64,000 bases of DNA from Siphonobacter sp. BAB-5405 (GTDB lineage: Bacteria; Bacteroidota; Bacteroidia; Cytophagales; Spirosomataceae), in the NCBI RefSeq assembly GCF_002872335.1, contig NZ_NJAG01000041.1:1-64000 (forward strand). The letters run 5' to 3'. The notes under the pieces were generated by a model. The model ran no database searches, was not told the origin of the DNA, and saw only the letters and a program-made list of their open reading frames with translations. Position 1 is the first letter of the stretch; each line of letters opens with the position of its first letter. Positions 45,290 to 53,860 of the stretch are shown here, in pieces. The position numbers and the translations under genes are program-made.

Positions 45290-45748
45290 TTAATGACTGG
45301 CTCGTTTAACGGCCCGCAGGATACGACTTTGCGTACCACAACGGCAGAGTACACGTTCGAGTCCTTCCCGAATCGCGGCTTCGTCGGGTTTGGGATTTTC
45401 TTTGAGCAGGGATACCGCCGACAGGATCATGCCGTTGAGGCAGTACCCGCACTGAGCAGCCTGTTCGTCAATGAAAGCCTGCTGCACCGGATGGAGTTGC
45501 GTGCCCTGAGCGATGCCTTCCAACGTCGTAATTTCCTGTTTCTGTACGGTTTCGACGGCAATCAGGCAGCTGGGCTGAGCTTTCCCATCCAGCAACACCA
45601 TACAGGCTCCGCATTGCTGAAGCCCGCAACCGTACTTGGGACCGTTGAGCTGCAACTGATTGCGTAAGACGTACAATAAAGGAGTAGCCGGATCAACGGT
45701 GAGGCGGTGCGACTGCCCGTTGACGCGTAAGTGTAGGGTAGCTTCCAT
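45290..45748 (-). CDS. (2Fe-2S)-binding small subunit of the molybdenum hydroxylase
   Basis: The 152-aa electron-transfer subunit has two [2Fe-2S] clusters. The plant-ferredoxin-like one has Cys41, Cys46, Cys49 and Cys61 (YGCGLQQCGACMVLLDG). The alpha-helical one has Cys100, Cys103, Cys135 and Cys137 (QCGYCLNGM...VLCRCGT). ATG 45748 was chosen; the longer frame to 45880 overlaps the upstream gene and adds a non-homologous leader. It has no signal and is probably co-exported with the Tat-bearing large subunit encoded 4 nt downstream. Confidence 0.93.
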   Translation of the reverse strand: MEATLHLRVNGQSHRLTVDPATPLLYVLRNQLQLNGPKYGCGLQQCGACMVLLDGKAQPSCLIAVETVQKQEITTLEGIAQGTQLHPVQQAFIDEQAAQCGYCLNGMILSAVSLLKENPKPDEAAIREGLERVLCRCGTQSRILRAVKRASH

Positions 45749-45827
45749 CGTTTCGCAAACTGGTATGCTTGCTCTAACGCTGGTACCAGGGGATTGTTTT
45801 GGGGGAAGAACGCTTTGGGATGAAAGG

Positions 45828-46388
45828 TTAGACGGTGGGCAGTACAAACGCCCCATAGTGTCCGTGGTGTGATATACCAAGGGGAATGTTTAGTCCCGTT
45901 GTGGTCTGTTGCCAGTAGGGTGCCCCATCGGTATCCTTGACGAATGCACCGTCACCGTAACGCAGGGCCGCTTCCGATCGAATGGCCTGCCGCAGAGCCG
46001 CGTGCTGAGATGCGTACGAGGATTCGGACAAGCCAAGCACCCGGGCCCGGTCGAATACCGGAACCGTACTAGCCAGAGTCAGGATATACGGATGAGTATG
46101 TTGGGTTTGGGTGTACAGGCAGCTCTGCTGGTAGCTCACTCGTCCCAGTCCGCTATCCCTATCCAGTTCAAAACAGTGAATGTGCAAAGGCACGAAGGCC
46201 CGTCCAGCGGCGGGATGCTGCTTGTACACGCTTTCCTTCATACTCCAGAGGGTCCAGACCATGCGGTCGGGATCGGAGGCCGTACGAATGCGTTGCTGCT
46301 CATCCGGTAGAAAAACCTTATCGAGAAAGCCCCGACGTTGCCAGTTACTGTCCCGCCGGGCCTGAGCCAGATCGACCAGGTCAATCAC
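45828..46388 (-). CDS. 4'-phosphopantetheinyl transferase superfamily protein
   Basis: The 186-aa PPTase converts an apo-ACP to its phosphopantetheine-bearing holo form. Near the start it has IDLVDLAQAR with a metal-binding Asp; LWSMKESVYK (48-56) is the diagnostic W(S/T)xKE(A/S)xxK motif. It starts at GTG 46388, overlapping the ACP stop by 8 nt; longer frames run antiparallel into the ACP gene and are not PPTase-like. The short length (about 190 aa rather than 220-250) fits an AcpS-like to Sfp-like intermediate. It probably serves the ACP encoded next to it. Confidence 0.87.
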   Translation of the reverse strand: MIDLVDLAQARRDSNWQRRGFLDKVFLPDEQQRIRTASDPDRMVWTLWSMKESVYKQHPAAGRAFVPLHIHCFELDRDSGLGRVSYQQSCLYTQTQHTHPYILTLASTVPVFDRARVLGLSESSYASQHAALRQAIRSEAALRYGDGAFVKDTDGAPYWQQTTTGLNIPLGISHHGHYGAFVLPTV

Positions 46389-46632
46389 TAACTTTTTCCC
46401 GGATAATATCCATGGCTGCTCCGACGGTTTGCATGCGTTCCATGGATTCGTTGTCGATTTCAATTTGATAGGCCTCTTCCACGTCCAGCACAATATCCAC
46501 CAGATTGGCCGAATTGATTTTCAGATCTTTAATGAAGTTTGATTCCGGTGAAAGCTGGGCAAAGGCTTCTTCGTCCTGTACGTAAGGTTTAATAATCTCT
46601 TTCAGACTTTCGATCAGTTGGGCTTCGTTCAT
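46381..46632 (-). CDS. Acyl carrier protein of the polyketide operon
   Basis: This 83-aa acidic four-helix carrier has the attachment serine at Ser41 in KINSANLVDIVLDVEEAY. The usual DSL of fatty-acid ACP is replaced by NSA, a variant seen in some specialized carriers. The tight coupling (ATGA overlap with the ketosynthase, 8-nt overlap with the PPTase) shows that it belongs to this pathway rather than to housekeeping FAS. Confidence 0.93.
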   Translation of the reverse strand: MNEAQLIESLKEIIKPYVQDEEAFAQLSPESNFIKDLKINSANLVDIVLDVEEAYQIEIDNESMERMQTVGAAMDIIREKVSD

Positions 46633-47897
46633 ACGTATTTTTTGAATAGGACACAGGCGTTTACATCACCAAAGCCAAAGTTAGCTTTAGCAACGACCTG
46701 AATAGCTTTTGAAATAGATTGCTGAGGAATTTTTTCGGGATCAATCAAGGCGGTAATGTCGGGATGTAAGTCTTCGCTGTTTCGGGAGGGATAGATAAAT
46801 CCTTCGCTCAGTTCGAGTACCGCCGCTACACTTTCAATGGCTCCGGCAGCACTCAGGCAATGGCCGATCATGCCTTTCAATGAGTTAATGTACGGGAAAT
46901 CTGCACCGTCTCGGCCCAGGGCCTGCGTCCAGGCCAGAATTTCGGCGGAATCTTTGGTGGTCGCCGTCAAATGGCCATCGATTAGATCCACGGCTTCCGG
47001 GGCTACTCCTGCGTGAGCCAGTGCCTGTTCAATGCAACGGCGTACGGCCGATGGATTCGGAGCCGTCATGGAGCCACCACCCCGCTGGCCCCCTGCGTTG
47101 ACGTGGCCGCCGAGTACCTCACCATAAATCGCCGCATCCCGGGCCAGGGCACTTTCCAGCGACTCAAGAACCAAAGCACCCGCTCCACTACCAGGTACAA
47201 AACCGCTGGCCGTAGCACTCAGGGGTCGGGAGCCGCGTTCGGGCGAATCGTTGTGCTGGTAAGTCATCACCCGCATGGCGTCAAACCCGCCCCAGATGTA
47301 GGGACCATGATCGTTGCAACTGCCCGCTAACATCCGCTGGGCCTGACCGCTGGCAATGCGGTCGTAGGCCCACAAAATGGCTTCCGTGCCCGTGGCACAG
47401 GCGGAAGAATTAGTTGTCGTCTGGTTCCCGCAGCCCAGCATCCCACCCAAATAGGCACTGATGCCGCTAGCCATGGTTTGCGTCACGACCGTACTGCCCA
47501 GTCGCCGTACCTGCCCTTCGTCTACTTTATAAATGGCTTCCCGAAATTTGTCCACGCCCAGCATCCCCGTACCAAAGACAATGCCGCTGTCCCAGTCTGG
47601 TTCGGTCGGTTGTTCGGGCAGACCCGCCTTTCGCCAGGCTTCAACCCCGGCCATGACACCGTAGAGAATGCCGCTGCTATTGAGCTGTTTTAACTGCAAT
47701 TCGCTGAAGTACTGTTGTTTCTGCTCCTCGGTAACGGGCGGTATACCGCCGATCTGACAGGAGAATTTCAACTCCGCCAGTTGGGGTTGAAAGCGGACGC
47801 CGCTTTCCCCCGCCCGCAAGGCCTGCGTAAAAGCCGGGATTCCTACGCCATTGGGAGCAGCGACCCCCAAGCCCGTAATAACGACACGTTTACGCAT
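46629..47897 (-). CDS. Beta-ketoacyl-ACP synthase (KAS II-like)
   Basis: This 422-aa condensing enzyme extends acyl-ACP chains. It has a complete Cys-His-His site: Cys167 in SSACATG, His309 in DGHLTATTKD (usually HGTGT) and His346 with Lys341 in KGMIGHCLSAAG. The first His loop is altered from the FabF norm, suggesting an unusual specificity (inference). Its stop overlaps the ACP start by 4 nt, and its start overlaps the dehydratase stop by 8 nt. It is likely to build or extend the starter chain for the type III synthase. Confidence 0.94.
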   Translation of the reverse strand: MRKRVVITGLGVAAPNGVGIPAFTQALRAGESGVRFQPQLAELKFSCQIGGIPPVTEEQKQQYFSELQLKQLNSSGILYGVMAGVEAWRKAGLPEQPTEPDWDSGIVFGTGMLGVDKFREAIYKVDEGQVRRLGSTVVTQTMASGISAYLGGMLGCGNQTTTNSSACATGTEAILWAYDRIASGQAQRMLAGSCNDHGPYIWGGFDAMRVMTYQHNDSPERGSRPLSATASGFVPGSGAGALVLESLESALARDAAIYGEVLGGHVNAGGQRGGGSMTAPNPSAVRRCIEQALAHAGVAPEAVDLIDGHLTATTKDSAEILAWTQALGRDGADFPYINSLKGMIGHCLSAAGAIESVAAVLELSEGFIYPSRNSEDLHPDITALIDPEKIPQQSISKAIQVVAKANFGFGDVNACVLFKKYV

Positions 47898-48327
47898 AAG
47901 CCTCTGGTTTAATCATGCCCGCAATGCTGCCCCGGGCGACTAATTCGCCCCGACTGTTGAAGAGTTGTACCTGACACTTTAATTTATGAAAACGGAAATA
48001 CTCTTTTTTTGAACGAACGGTGACGGTTTCGCCGGGATATACCGGTATGAAAAAGTCAACCTGAACGGACGACAGAGCCATTTGAATGCCCTGTACCGAG
48101 GCTACCAGAAAAATACCCAGGCATACCACCCCGATCTGAGCCATGACTTCGGTCAGAATGACGCCGGGCGTCACGGGTAAATCCTTGAAGTGACCCTGAT
48201 AAAAATACGAGTCAGCCGGGAACGTATAGGTCCCTTGCACGCCGTTTTCGTCCACGTGCTGCAAGGCATCTACGAATAAAAAGGGCGTCTGGTACGGCAG
48301 CAGGGCCAGAATTTCCTCGGATTTCAT
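47890..48327 (-). CDS. FabZ-like 3-hydroxyacyl-ACP dehydratase
   Basis: The 145-aa single hot-dog-fold dehydratase has the catalytic His46 in YQGHFKDLPVTPGV and Glu60 in ILTEVMAQIG, as in FabZ. The C-terminal half is as expected (VDFFIPVYPGETV). It lies between the polyketide synthase and the ketosynthase in an overlapping operon. No ketoreductase or enoyl reductase is present in the run, so those steps would have to come from housekeeping FabG/FabI, or the chain stays unsaturated (inference). Confidence 0.93.
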   Translation of the reverse strand: MKSEEILALLPYQTPFLFVDALQHVDENGVQGTYTFPADSYFYQGHFKDLPVTPGVILTEVMAQIGVVCLGIFLVASVQGIQMALSSVQVDFFIPVYPGETVTVRSKKEYFRFHKLKCQVQLFNSRGELVARGSIAGMIKPEAYA

Positions 48328-48358
48328 GAATCAATTAATTCAAATAAGGATACAGAAT

Positions 48359-49411
48359 TTACCAGCGAAGCAGGACCCGCTGGGCCGTGAAACCGGGACC
48401 AAAACTTAGCATCAGCCCAATGGATCCTTTTTCGGGCTGTTTTTGCAGGAACCGTTCGAGTACGTAAAGAACCGTGGCACTCGACATATTGCCGAATTGC
48501 CGCAGTACTTCTTTGGTATCATCCAGGTTTTTATTCCAGGCACTGAATAGCTCTTCTACCGTCTCCACGATTTTCTTGCCGCCGGGGTGAAAAATCAGGT
48601 GCGAAACGTCGCCAAGCGTCAGTCCGTTTTTAGCCAGAAAAGGCTCGACAATGGCCGAAAAATGAGCAGCAATGGTTTCCGGTACGGCTTTATCAAGTAC
48701 CATTTGCAGGCCGGAGTTAGTCAGGTCAAAGCCCATGATGTCGATGGCATCGTAGAAGTGATACATCTCTTCATCGATGATTTCGGGGCCTGTGTCGTTG
48801 GGATGCGAAGACACCAGTACACAGGCCGCACCGTCGCCGAAAATGGCCGCACTGACGATGTTTGCCATCGAAAAATCATCGAGCTGAAAGGTTGCCGTGG
48901 GAGCTTCGATAGCCAGTACTGCCGCCCGTTTACCGGGGTTGGCTTTCAGGAAATTTTTTGCGTAAATCAGTCCGGATACCCCCGCCACACAACCCATTTC
49001 GGTGACGGGCAGGCGTACAATATCCTGCCGCATCTGAAGGCTATTGATTAGAAAGGCATCGACCGACGGGATCATCATACCCGTACAGCTCACCGTAATG
49101 AGAAAGTCCAGATCGGTTGCCTGCCAGCCCGCCTGAGCCAGTGCCTGACTTACAACGGTTTCACCCAGCTTGACGACTTCCCGCCGATAAATCAGGTTTT
49201 TTTCTTCAAAAGACGTACGGGTAAATACCTCTTCCGGGTCCATGATGGAGTATCGCTGATCGACCGCCGCGTTTTCGAAGATTTTTACGACTTTTCGCTG
49301 AAAACGAGGTTCCTGACCAGCCAGCCAGGTTTCCAGAAAAGGCATAATCTCTTTGGTAGCCCTGGAATGCGGCGGGGAGGCTTTGGCTACCGTGGTAATG
49401 GTTACACTCAT
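48359..49411 (-). CDS. Type III polyketide synthase (chalcone/stilbene-synthase-like)
   Basis: This 350-aa ketosynthase homodimer-type enzyme condenses a starter acyl group with malonyl-CoA units. It has the full catalytic triad of type III PKS: Cys141 in TEMGCVAGVSG, His275 in FHPGGKK and Asn308 in FGNMSSATVL. The GPG loop (SFGPGFTAQ, about 336-344) closes the active site. The start at 49411 was chosen because it overlaps the methyltransferase stop by ATGA; GTG 49447 and ATG 49429 are upstream alternatives. Typical products are resorcinols or pyrones when a fatty starter is used. The neighbouring genes suggest such a product (inference). Confidence 0.95.
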   Translation of the reverse strand: MSVTITTVAKASPPHSRATKEIMPFLETWLAGQEPRFQRKVVKIFENAAVDQRYSIMDPEEVFTRTSFEEKNLIYRREVVKLGETVVSQALAQAGWQATDLDFLITVSCTGMMIPSVDAFLINSLQMRQDIVRLPVTEMGCVAGVSGLIYAKNFLKANPGKRAAVLAIEAPTATFQLDDFSMANIVSAAIFGDGAACVLVSSHPNDTGPEIIDEEMYHFYDAIDIMGFDLTNSGLQMVLDKAVPETIAAHFSAIVEPFLAKNGLTLGDVSHLIFHPGGKKIVETVEELFSAWNKNLDDTKEVLRQFGNMSSATVLYVLERFLQKQPEKGSIGLMLSFGPGFTAQRVLLRW

Positions 49412-50121
49412 ACGTTTTTCAAAATCCATTGGTAGCGGAACGCCCACTTCCAGGTGATACGAACCGAAGCAAAGGAAACCTGTTTGGAAAAAGCTTCGAG
49501 TTCTGATTTTTTAAAGCCCCGCAGGATGGAAATAAGTCCGTCCTGTCGGGTCATGGGATGCAGTCGGAACGCCCAGCAGACGAGTTCAAACAGGCGGTAG
49601 GCCCAGGTACTGCGATGCAGGTCATTGACTACTACACCGATTCGAGCCTGAGCGTTGAACAGGTTCAACAGATACCGAATTTCAGTGTCACTGAAATGAT
49701 GGAGGGTCAGCGTGGCTAACACCACATCATAATTCAGGGCTTGAAAATCAGAGCTGAACACATCCAGCACTTCATAGGAAATTTCGGGATATTCTAAGGA
49801 ACATTGCTGAGCGTGATCGATGGTAAAAGCATTGGCATCCACCCCGATGATTTGCAAAGACTGGCCCGTTTTTCGGCCCCAGTCGGCTACGGCCCGGCAC
49901 ATATCGCCATTGCCACAACCTATATCCAGGATGGTCACTGTTTGCTGACGATCTACCTCCCGAAGTAGCTGTTTCACACCGTTCAGCGTAACCGCGTTGC
50001 CACCCAGCCAGCGATTGATGGCAGCGATTTCGTCCAGGGTATCCCGCAATTCCTCACCTTCCAGCGAAAAATCATCCATTACTTCGGGTTCACGGCTGCG
50101 ATTACGAGTATTCAGGGGCAT
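49408..50121 (-). CDS. SAM-dependent methyltransferase, class I
   Basis: The 237-aa Rossmann-fold methyltransferase has motif I LDIGCGNGD (65-73), an acidic ending of strand beta2 (IIGVDANAF) and motif IV-like VVLATLTLHHF. Its start overlaps the oxidoreductase gene by 20 nt, and its stop overlaps the type III PKS start (ATGA). By analogy with the Streptomyces phenolic-lipid operon, the likely target is the hydroxyl or ring of the polyketide; O- versus C-methylation is not decidable. Confidence 0.92.
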   Translation of the reverse strand: MPLNTRNRSREPEVMDDFSLEGEELRDTLDEIAAINRWLGGNAVTLNGVKQLLREVDRQQTVTILDIGCGNGDMCRAVADWGRKTGQSLQIIGVDANAFTIDHAQQCSLEYPEISYEVLDVFSSDFQALNYDVVLATLTLHHFSDTEIRYLLNLFNAQARIGVVVNDLHRSTWAYRLFELVCWAFRLHPMTRQDGLISILRGFKKSELEAFSKQVSFASVRITWKWAFRYQWILKNV

Positions 50122-51220
50122 ACGAAAAGGGTTTGCCGTGCGTTTGCCGGACGATAGCAGGAAGCAGTCCAGCGAAAAGCGGAGCGGATTTCATCACCAG
50201 CGAAGTCAGTACGGGTCGTTGTAACAGGGACTGTACGAGACGTCCGGCCGTGAGTCGGTTTCTAAAATTCTGGTTCCATTGACGGGTATACTCCGCTTCG
50301 AGCTTCGATCGGTCGGCGTGACGGAAAAAGGCCGTAATGGCTTCCGCCGCCAGTTTGGCACTGTGGATCGCCATGGCCATTCCATTTCCACACAAGGGAT
50401 GAATGAGACCAGCCGTATCACCGCAGCGTAAGACGTGATTCTCGACGGCTGGTTTAGACGCAAATGATATTTGGCTAATGGCTAATGGTTTATCAAAAAG
50501 CGGCTCGGCTCGTTCAAAGAAATCCCGAAGAAAGGGGTTTTGCGAAAGCACTTGCTGCTGAAACGTTTCCGGATTTTTATAAGGCTTGAATACTTCCGCC
50601 TGTACCAGATAGCAAGCGTTCACTACTTCGTCTTCCACCTGCGACATACCGCAATAGCCACCCCGGAAGGTGTGCAGGGATACCAGATCATCCGGAAAGG
50701 GAACCCGGTAATGAGCTTTCACGGCCATCCAGGGCGAAAGGGGTGTTTGCGAATCCAGCCGGGAGCGTTTTCCGTACGCCGCAATAACGACCGGAGCTTC
50801 ATACAGATAGTCTTCTGAAGTAGTGACGGTAAAGCGATTTCCGTCAAAGTCAATCCGCTGTACGTGAGCCTGTTCGATTTGTACCCCCGCCTTACGAGCC
50901 TGCTGATACAGATAGGCGTCCAGCCGATACCGACTAACGCCGAAACCACCCAACGGCAGAGCACTGCGTAAGGTCTTTCCCTCCAGCGTAGTCAGTAAAA
51001 ACTTCGAAATTCGGGCCGGATTCAACGTATCCACCTCAATTCCCAGCGAAGCCAGATACGGACGCACCTCGTTGGAAATGTATTCACCGCACACCTTATG
51101 TTGCGGGTACTGTTGCTTTTCAAGCACGACCACCGCAAACCCCTGCCGAGCGAGATGCAACCCCGCCGTGAGTCCGGCCAGGCCCCCGCCAGCAATGAGT
51201 ATATCCGTTTGTGTGGGCAT
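50102..51220 (-). CDS. FAD-dependent oxidoreductase (geranylgeranyl-reductase/aromatic-hydroxylase-like)
   Basis: The 372-aa flavoprotein has an N-terminal GGGLAGL dinucleotide fold (11-17), a HKVCGEYIS block with Cys44 that recurs in geranylgeranyl-reductase-like enzymes, and the second FAD motif CGDTAGLIHPLCGNGMAMAI. It is the first gene of the polyketide operon. Either ring hydroxylation or double-bond reduction is possible; the family does not decide. Its promoter region (51221-51480) has no clear -7 box. Confidence 0.9.
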   Translation of the reverse strand: MPTQTDILIAGGGLAGLTAGLHLARQGFAVVVLEKQQYPQHKVCGEYISNEVRPYLASLGIEVDTLNPARISKFLLTTLEGKTLRSALPLGGFGVSRYRLDAYLYQQARKAGVQIEQAHVQRIDFDGNRFTVTTSEDYLYEAPVVIAAYGKRSRLDSQTPLSPWMAVKAHYRVPFPDDLVSLHTFRGGYCGMSQVEDEVVNACYLVQAEVFKPYKNPETFQQQVLSQNPFLRDFFERAEPLFDKPLAISQISFASKPAVENHVLRCGDTAGLIHPLCGNGMAMAIHSAKLAAEAITAFFRHADRSKLEAEYTRQWNQNFRNRLTAGRLVQSLLQRPVLTSLVMKSAPLFAGLLPAIVRQTHGKPFSYAPEYS

Positions 51221-51490
51221 CGTACGGGTTTCGAGGAGTTAGGAGCTTGTTGTATACCGATAAAGAGCTTTTTGGAAAAATTGTTTTCACTATCTCTAAA
51301 TTAAAAAAGACACTTCTGTTTGTCTTCTTCGGGCGAAACACTACTCAGACTCTGGCTTTCGCTGCTACTTCCATACGCAGTAAGCTAGTAGGTGGACTTC
51401 ACAGGTGATCCATTTTTCTTATATCAAGGAAATTCTTTACGGCACTAAGCATACCACTTATTTTCAATGGGTTGCTATGATAAAATGACC

Positions 51491-51768
51491 ACGGGTTACA
51501 CCCATGGCTAATCTAATGAAACCCCTTCGGGGTTAAACGATCCAATTTCCCCTATTACGCCTCGCCAACCCCGAAGGGGTTCAACATCAATAGCCCCGTA
51601 TGCAATGCGGGGGAATCCAATACGAAGCTAACTATGGGTTGCACGCATGGCTATTTAGATGCCCCCCCGGGGTTAAAAGGACATATCTTCTTATTTCATC
51701 CAGACTTGCATGCCGCCTCCCCAACCCCGGAGGGGTTCAATGTAAATAGCCCCGTATGCAATGCGGGG
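51491..51768. repeat. Palindromic repeat cluster (family A), locus 2
   Basis: It contains an ACGGGTTACACCCATGG hairpin (51491-51507), AACCCCTTCGGGGTT (51520-51534), AACCCCGAAGGGGTT (51567-51581), AACCCCGGAGGGGTT (51723-51737) and two exact CCCCGTATGCAATGCGGGG copies (51594-51612 and 51750-51768). These are the same units as at 26.0-26.19 kb. It is non-coding; the rest of 51221-51806 has no gene. Confidence 0.82.
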
Positions 51769-51806
51769 ACTCGGCCAGCCCGATAGGCTATGCCGGGTTT
51801 ATCCTA

Positions 51807-52769
51807 CTACCCCTGAATCTGCGGAATTACCTTTTCTCCGAACGTATCAATGAAAAGTTCCTGTTCGCGGTTGACATTATGAATGAGTAGTTGTTCAAAT
51901 CCCAGCGACCGGTACTCTTCCAGCCAGGCAATATGTTGCTGAATATCCGCCGAAATATTGATCATTTCTTCCACTACCGCCGGGTTCACCTGATCGCCTA
52001 AGGCATCGAACTGTTCGGGATTCCGGATTTCGGTAAGTACCGTATTGGGTAATACGTTACTTCGCCATTGTTCGTAGGCCAATTGTTTGGCTTCCTGTTG
52101 CGTACGAGCATAAGAAATCTGGATTTTCAAATGCATGGGCTTCCCTTCGCCCCCACCCCGCCGGAACGCATCGACCACTTTCTGAAGCTGGGCTTTCGGC
52201 TGAGAAACCGTAATTAATCCATCGGCCCAGCCGCCGATCCACTGGGCCGTTTGCGGCGTAATCGCCGCTCCGAAGATGAGCGGATTTATTTCCGGTCGAC
52301 TGTATAGCTTCGCCTCTTCCACCGTCACCAAGCCTTTGTGCGTTACGGTTTCGCCCGCCCATAAAGCCCGCATAATATCAACGCATTCTTTCAGGCGGGC
52401 ATTTCGTTCGGCTTTCATAGGCCAGCCGTCACCGGTAATGAGTTCATTCAGAGCCTGACCGGAGCCTACCGAAATCCAGAATCGTTCGGGAAACATCTCC
52501 GCCAGCGTAGCCGCCGCCTGAGCAATGATGGCCGGGTGGTACCGCTGACCGGGAGCATTCACTATGCCGTAGCTAAGAGAAGTAGCCTGCATAGCCGCTC
52601 CGAGCCAGGACCAGGCAAAACCGCTTTCGCCCTGACGGGTTGTCCAGGGATGAAAGTGATCGGAGGACAGAGCGGCGGTGAAGCCAGCCTGTTCGGCCCG
52701 TTGAGCAAACGTTAATAGTTCACTGGGTTTAAATTGTTCGTGAGAGCAGTGGTAGCCTAGTTTGAGCAT
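51807..52769 (-). CDS. LLM-class flavin-dependent oxidoreductase
   Basis: This 320-aa luciferase-like monooxygenase-fold protein has the opening MLKLGYHCSHEQFKPSELL, SSDHFHPW, and YGIVNAPGQRYHPAIIAQAAATLAEMFPERFWISVGSGQALNE with the FMN-binding region. The C-terminus (IAWLEEYRSLGFEQLLIHN) is as in related bacterial FMN-dependent members. The substrate is unknown. It is monocistronic; the nearest co-directional gene is the PKS operon, across the repeat cluster. Confidence 0.9.
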   Translation of the reverse strand: MLKLGYHCSHEQFKPSELLTFAQRAEQAGFTAALSSDHFHPWTTRQGESGFAWSWLGAAMQATSLSYGIVNAPGQRYHPAIIAQAAATLAEMFPERFWISVGSGQALNELITGDGWPMKAERNARLKECVDIMRALWAGETVTHKGLVTVEEAKLYSRPEINPLIFGAAITPQTAQWIGGWADGLITVSQPKAQLQKVVDAFRRGGGEGKPMHLKIQISYARTQQEAKQLAYEQWRSNVLPNTVLTEIRNPEQFDALGDQVNPAVVEEMINISADIQQHIAWLEEYRSLGFEQLLIHNVNREQELFIDTFGEKVIPQIQG

Positions 52770-52942
52770 GGATACAAACAGATTAGTGGGTGATACAACG
52801 CATCTAAAGCATCCTTTTTCTGAAAGTTTTATGCCACCCAGACAAAGACTAAAGGATTGAAATCTAAAAACGGGATTAAAAAACGATTATTCCCATTCTT
52901 CCCCATCTCCTTTATTCCATTAACATTCAGGATATTTGTCCG

Positions 52943-52994
52943 TTAAGACCTCTCCGTAGCAACTAAGGGTTCGCTGCCAGAAACCGGGTCTTAA
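52943..52994 (+). promoter_or_regulatory. Candidate leader stem TTAAGACC/GGTCTTAA
   Basis: An 8-bp stem closes a 36-nt interior upstream of a small ORF and the MarR gene. It has no T tract. It may be part of a structured 5' leader or chance. Confidence 0.3.
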
Positions 52995-53016
52995 AATGAC
53001 CTCTTTATCTATTCGT

Positions 53017-53130
53017 ATGAAAACACTTTATAACTACCTAACCCGGAGTCATTCCCTCCGTGCCGTTGGGCGAATGTTCCGTAACGAGTCTGTTTCTGAA
53101 CAGGCAGTCATTAGATCCCTAATCTGGTAG
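53017..53130 (+). CDS. Possible 37-aa small protein
   Basis: The open frame begins with ATG (MKTLYNYLTRSHSLRAVGRM...) and ends at TAG 53128-53130. The peptide is basic, with no signal or known motif. It lies in a 475-bp gap between divergent genes and 114 nt upstream of the MarR start, so it could be a leader peptide or spurious. No ribosome-binding or promoter signal confirms it. Confidence 0.3.
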   Translation: MKTLYNYLTRSHSLRAVGRMFRNESVSEQAVIRSLIW

Positions 53131-53244
53131 TGTAACGACGATTCTGAACGTCCCCGTACTCTTTCTTTTGCAGCGTTTACGGCTTAGTCTAAAAGACTCG
53201 TAAACGTATCTCAAATTTGTATACAGTTAGTATTCTTTCTTCGT

Positions 53245-53709
53245 ATGGAAAATGAAACCCATGTGAGTATCAATACCTTCAGTATGTCTGAAGATAGCAA
53301 TGGCTTTTTACTCTGGAAAGTCAGTAATCTTTGGCAGCGGGAGTTGAAAAACCACCTGGATCCTTTCGGACTTACCCATTGCCAGTTTTCTTTATTGGCC
53401 AGCGTCTATTGGAATAATCAGTTTAAAGAGCAGGTTACGCAGGTTGATCTCTCGGAACACACCCGAATCGATCCGATGACTACCTCAACGGTGGTTCGAA
53501 CGTTAGAAAAAAAGGGACTCATATCCCGTACCGAGCATACGACGGATACGCGGGCCAAAGCCCTGGGGCTAACACCCCAAGGAATAGATACCCTGGAAAA
53601 GGCGATTCAGAGCGTAGAGGCCTTTGAAGAACAGTTTTTTAATCTATTCAAGGATAAAAACGAAGACCTCCGGCAAACGTTGCAGCTATTACTCAACTAC
53701 TCCCGTTGA
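53245..53709 (+). CDS. MarR family transcriptional regulator
   Basis: The 154-aa winged-helix repressor-type protein has HCQFSLLASVYWNN at helix 1-2, a recognition helix in VDLSEHTRIDPMTTSTVVRTLEKKGLISR and the wing TEHTTDTRAKALGLTPQG. The ligand is unknown. It is followed by an aldo/keto reductase gene on the same strand, separated by a terminator-like hairpin, so it may be an autoregulator that also controls that gene. Confidence 0.92.
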   Translation: MENETHVSINTFSMSEDSNGFLLWKVSNLWQRELKNHLDPFGLTHCQFSLLASVYWNNQFKEQVTQVDLSEHTRIDPMTTSTVVRTLEKKGLISRTEHTTDTRAKALGLTPQGIDTLEKAIQSVEAFEEQFFNLFKDKNEDLRQTLQLLLNYSR

Positions 53710-53793
53710 GTAAGGTATCCCGTGACTTTTGTTAGTAAAATCTGCTTTGAAAGTCTCTAGCAATTCCATTGTACGATAATTTTCTCAGCTTTA

Positions 53794-53838
53794 CCAGCCC
53801 TTTCTTTCAACCTTGAAGGTCAGGGCTGGTCCTTTTTT
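53794..53838 (+). terminator. Terminator or attenuator between MarR and AKR genes
   Basis: The CCAGCCCT/AGGGCTGG stem has an inner TTCAACCTTGAA hairpin and is followed by CCTTTTTT. It lies 85 nt after the MarR stop and 22 nt before the reductase ATG, so readthrough would govern the reductase if it lacks its own promoter. Confidence 0.75.
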
Positions 53839-53860
53839 CTACCTCTTATTCAAAACCTGT

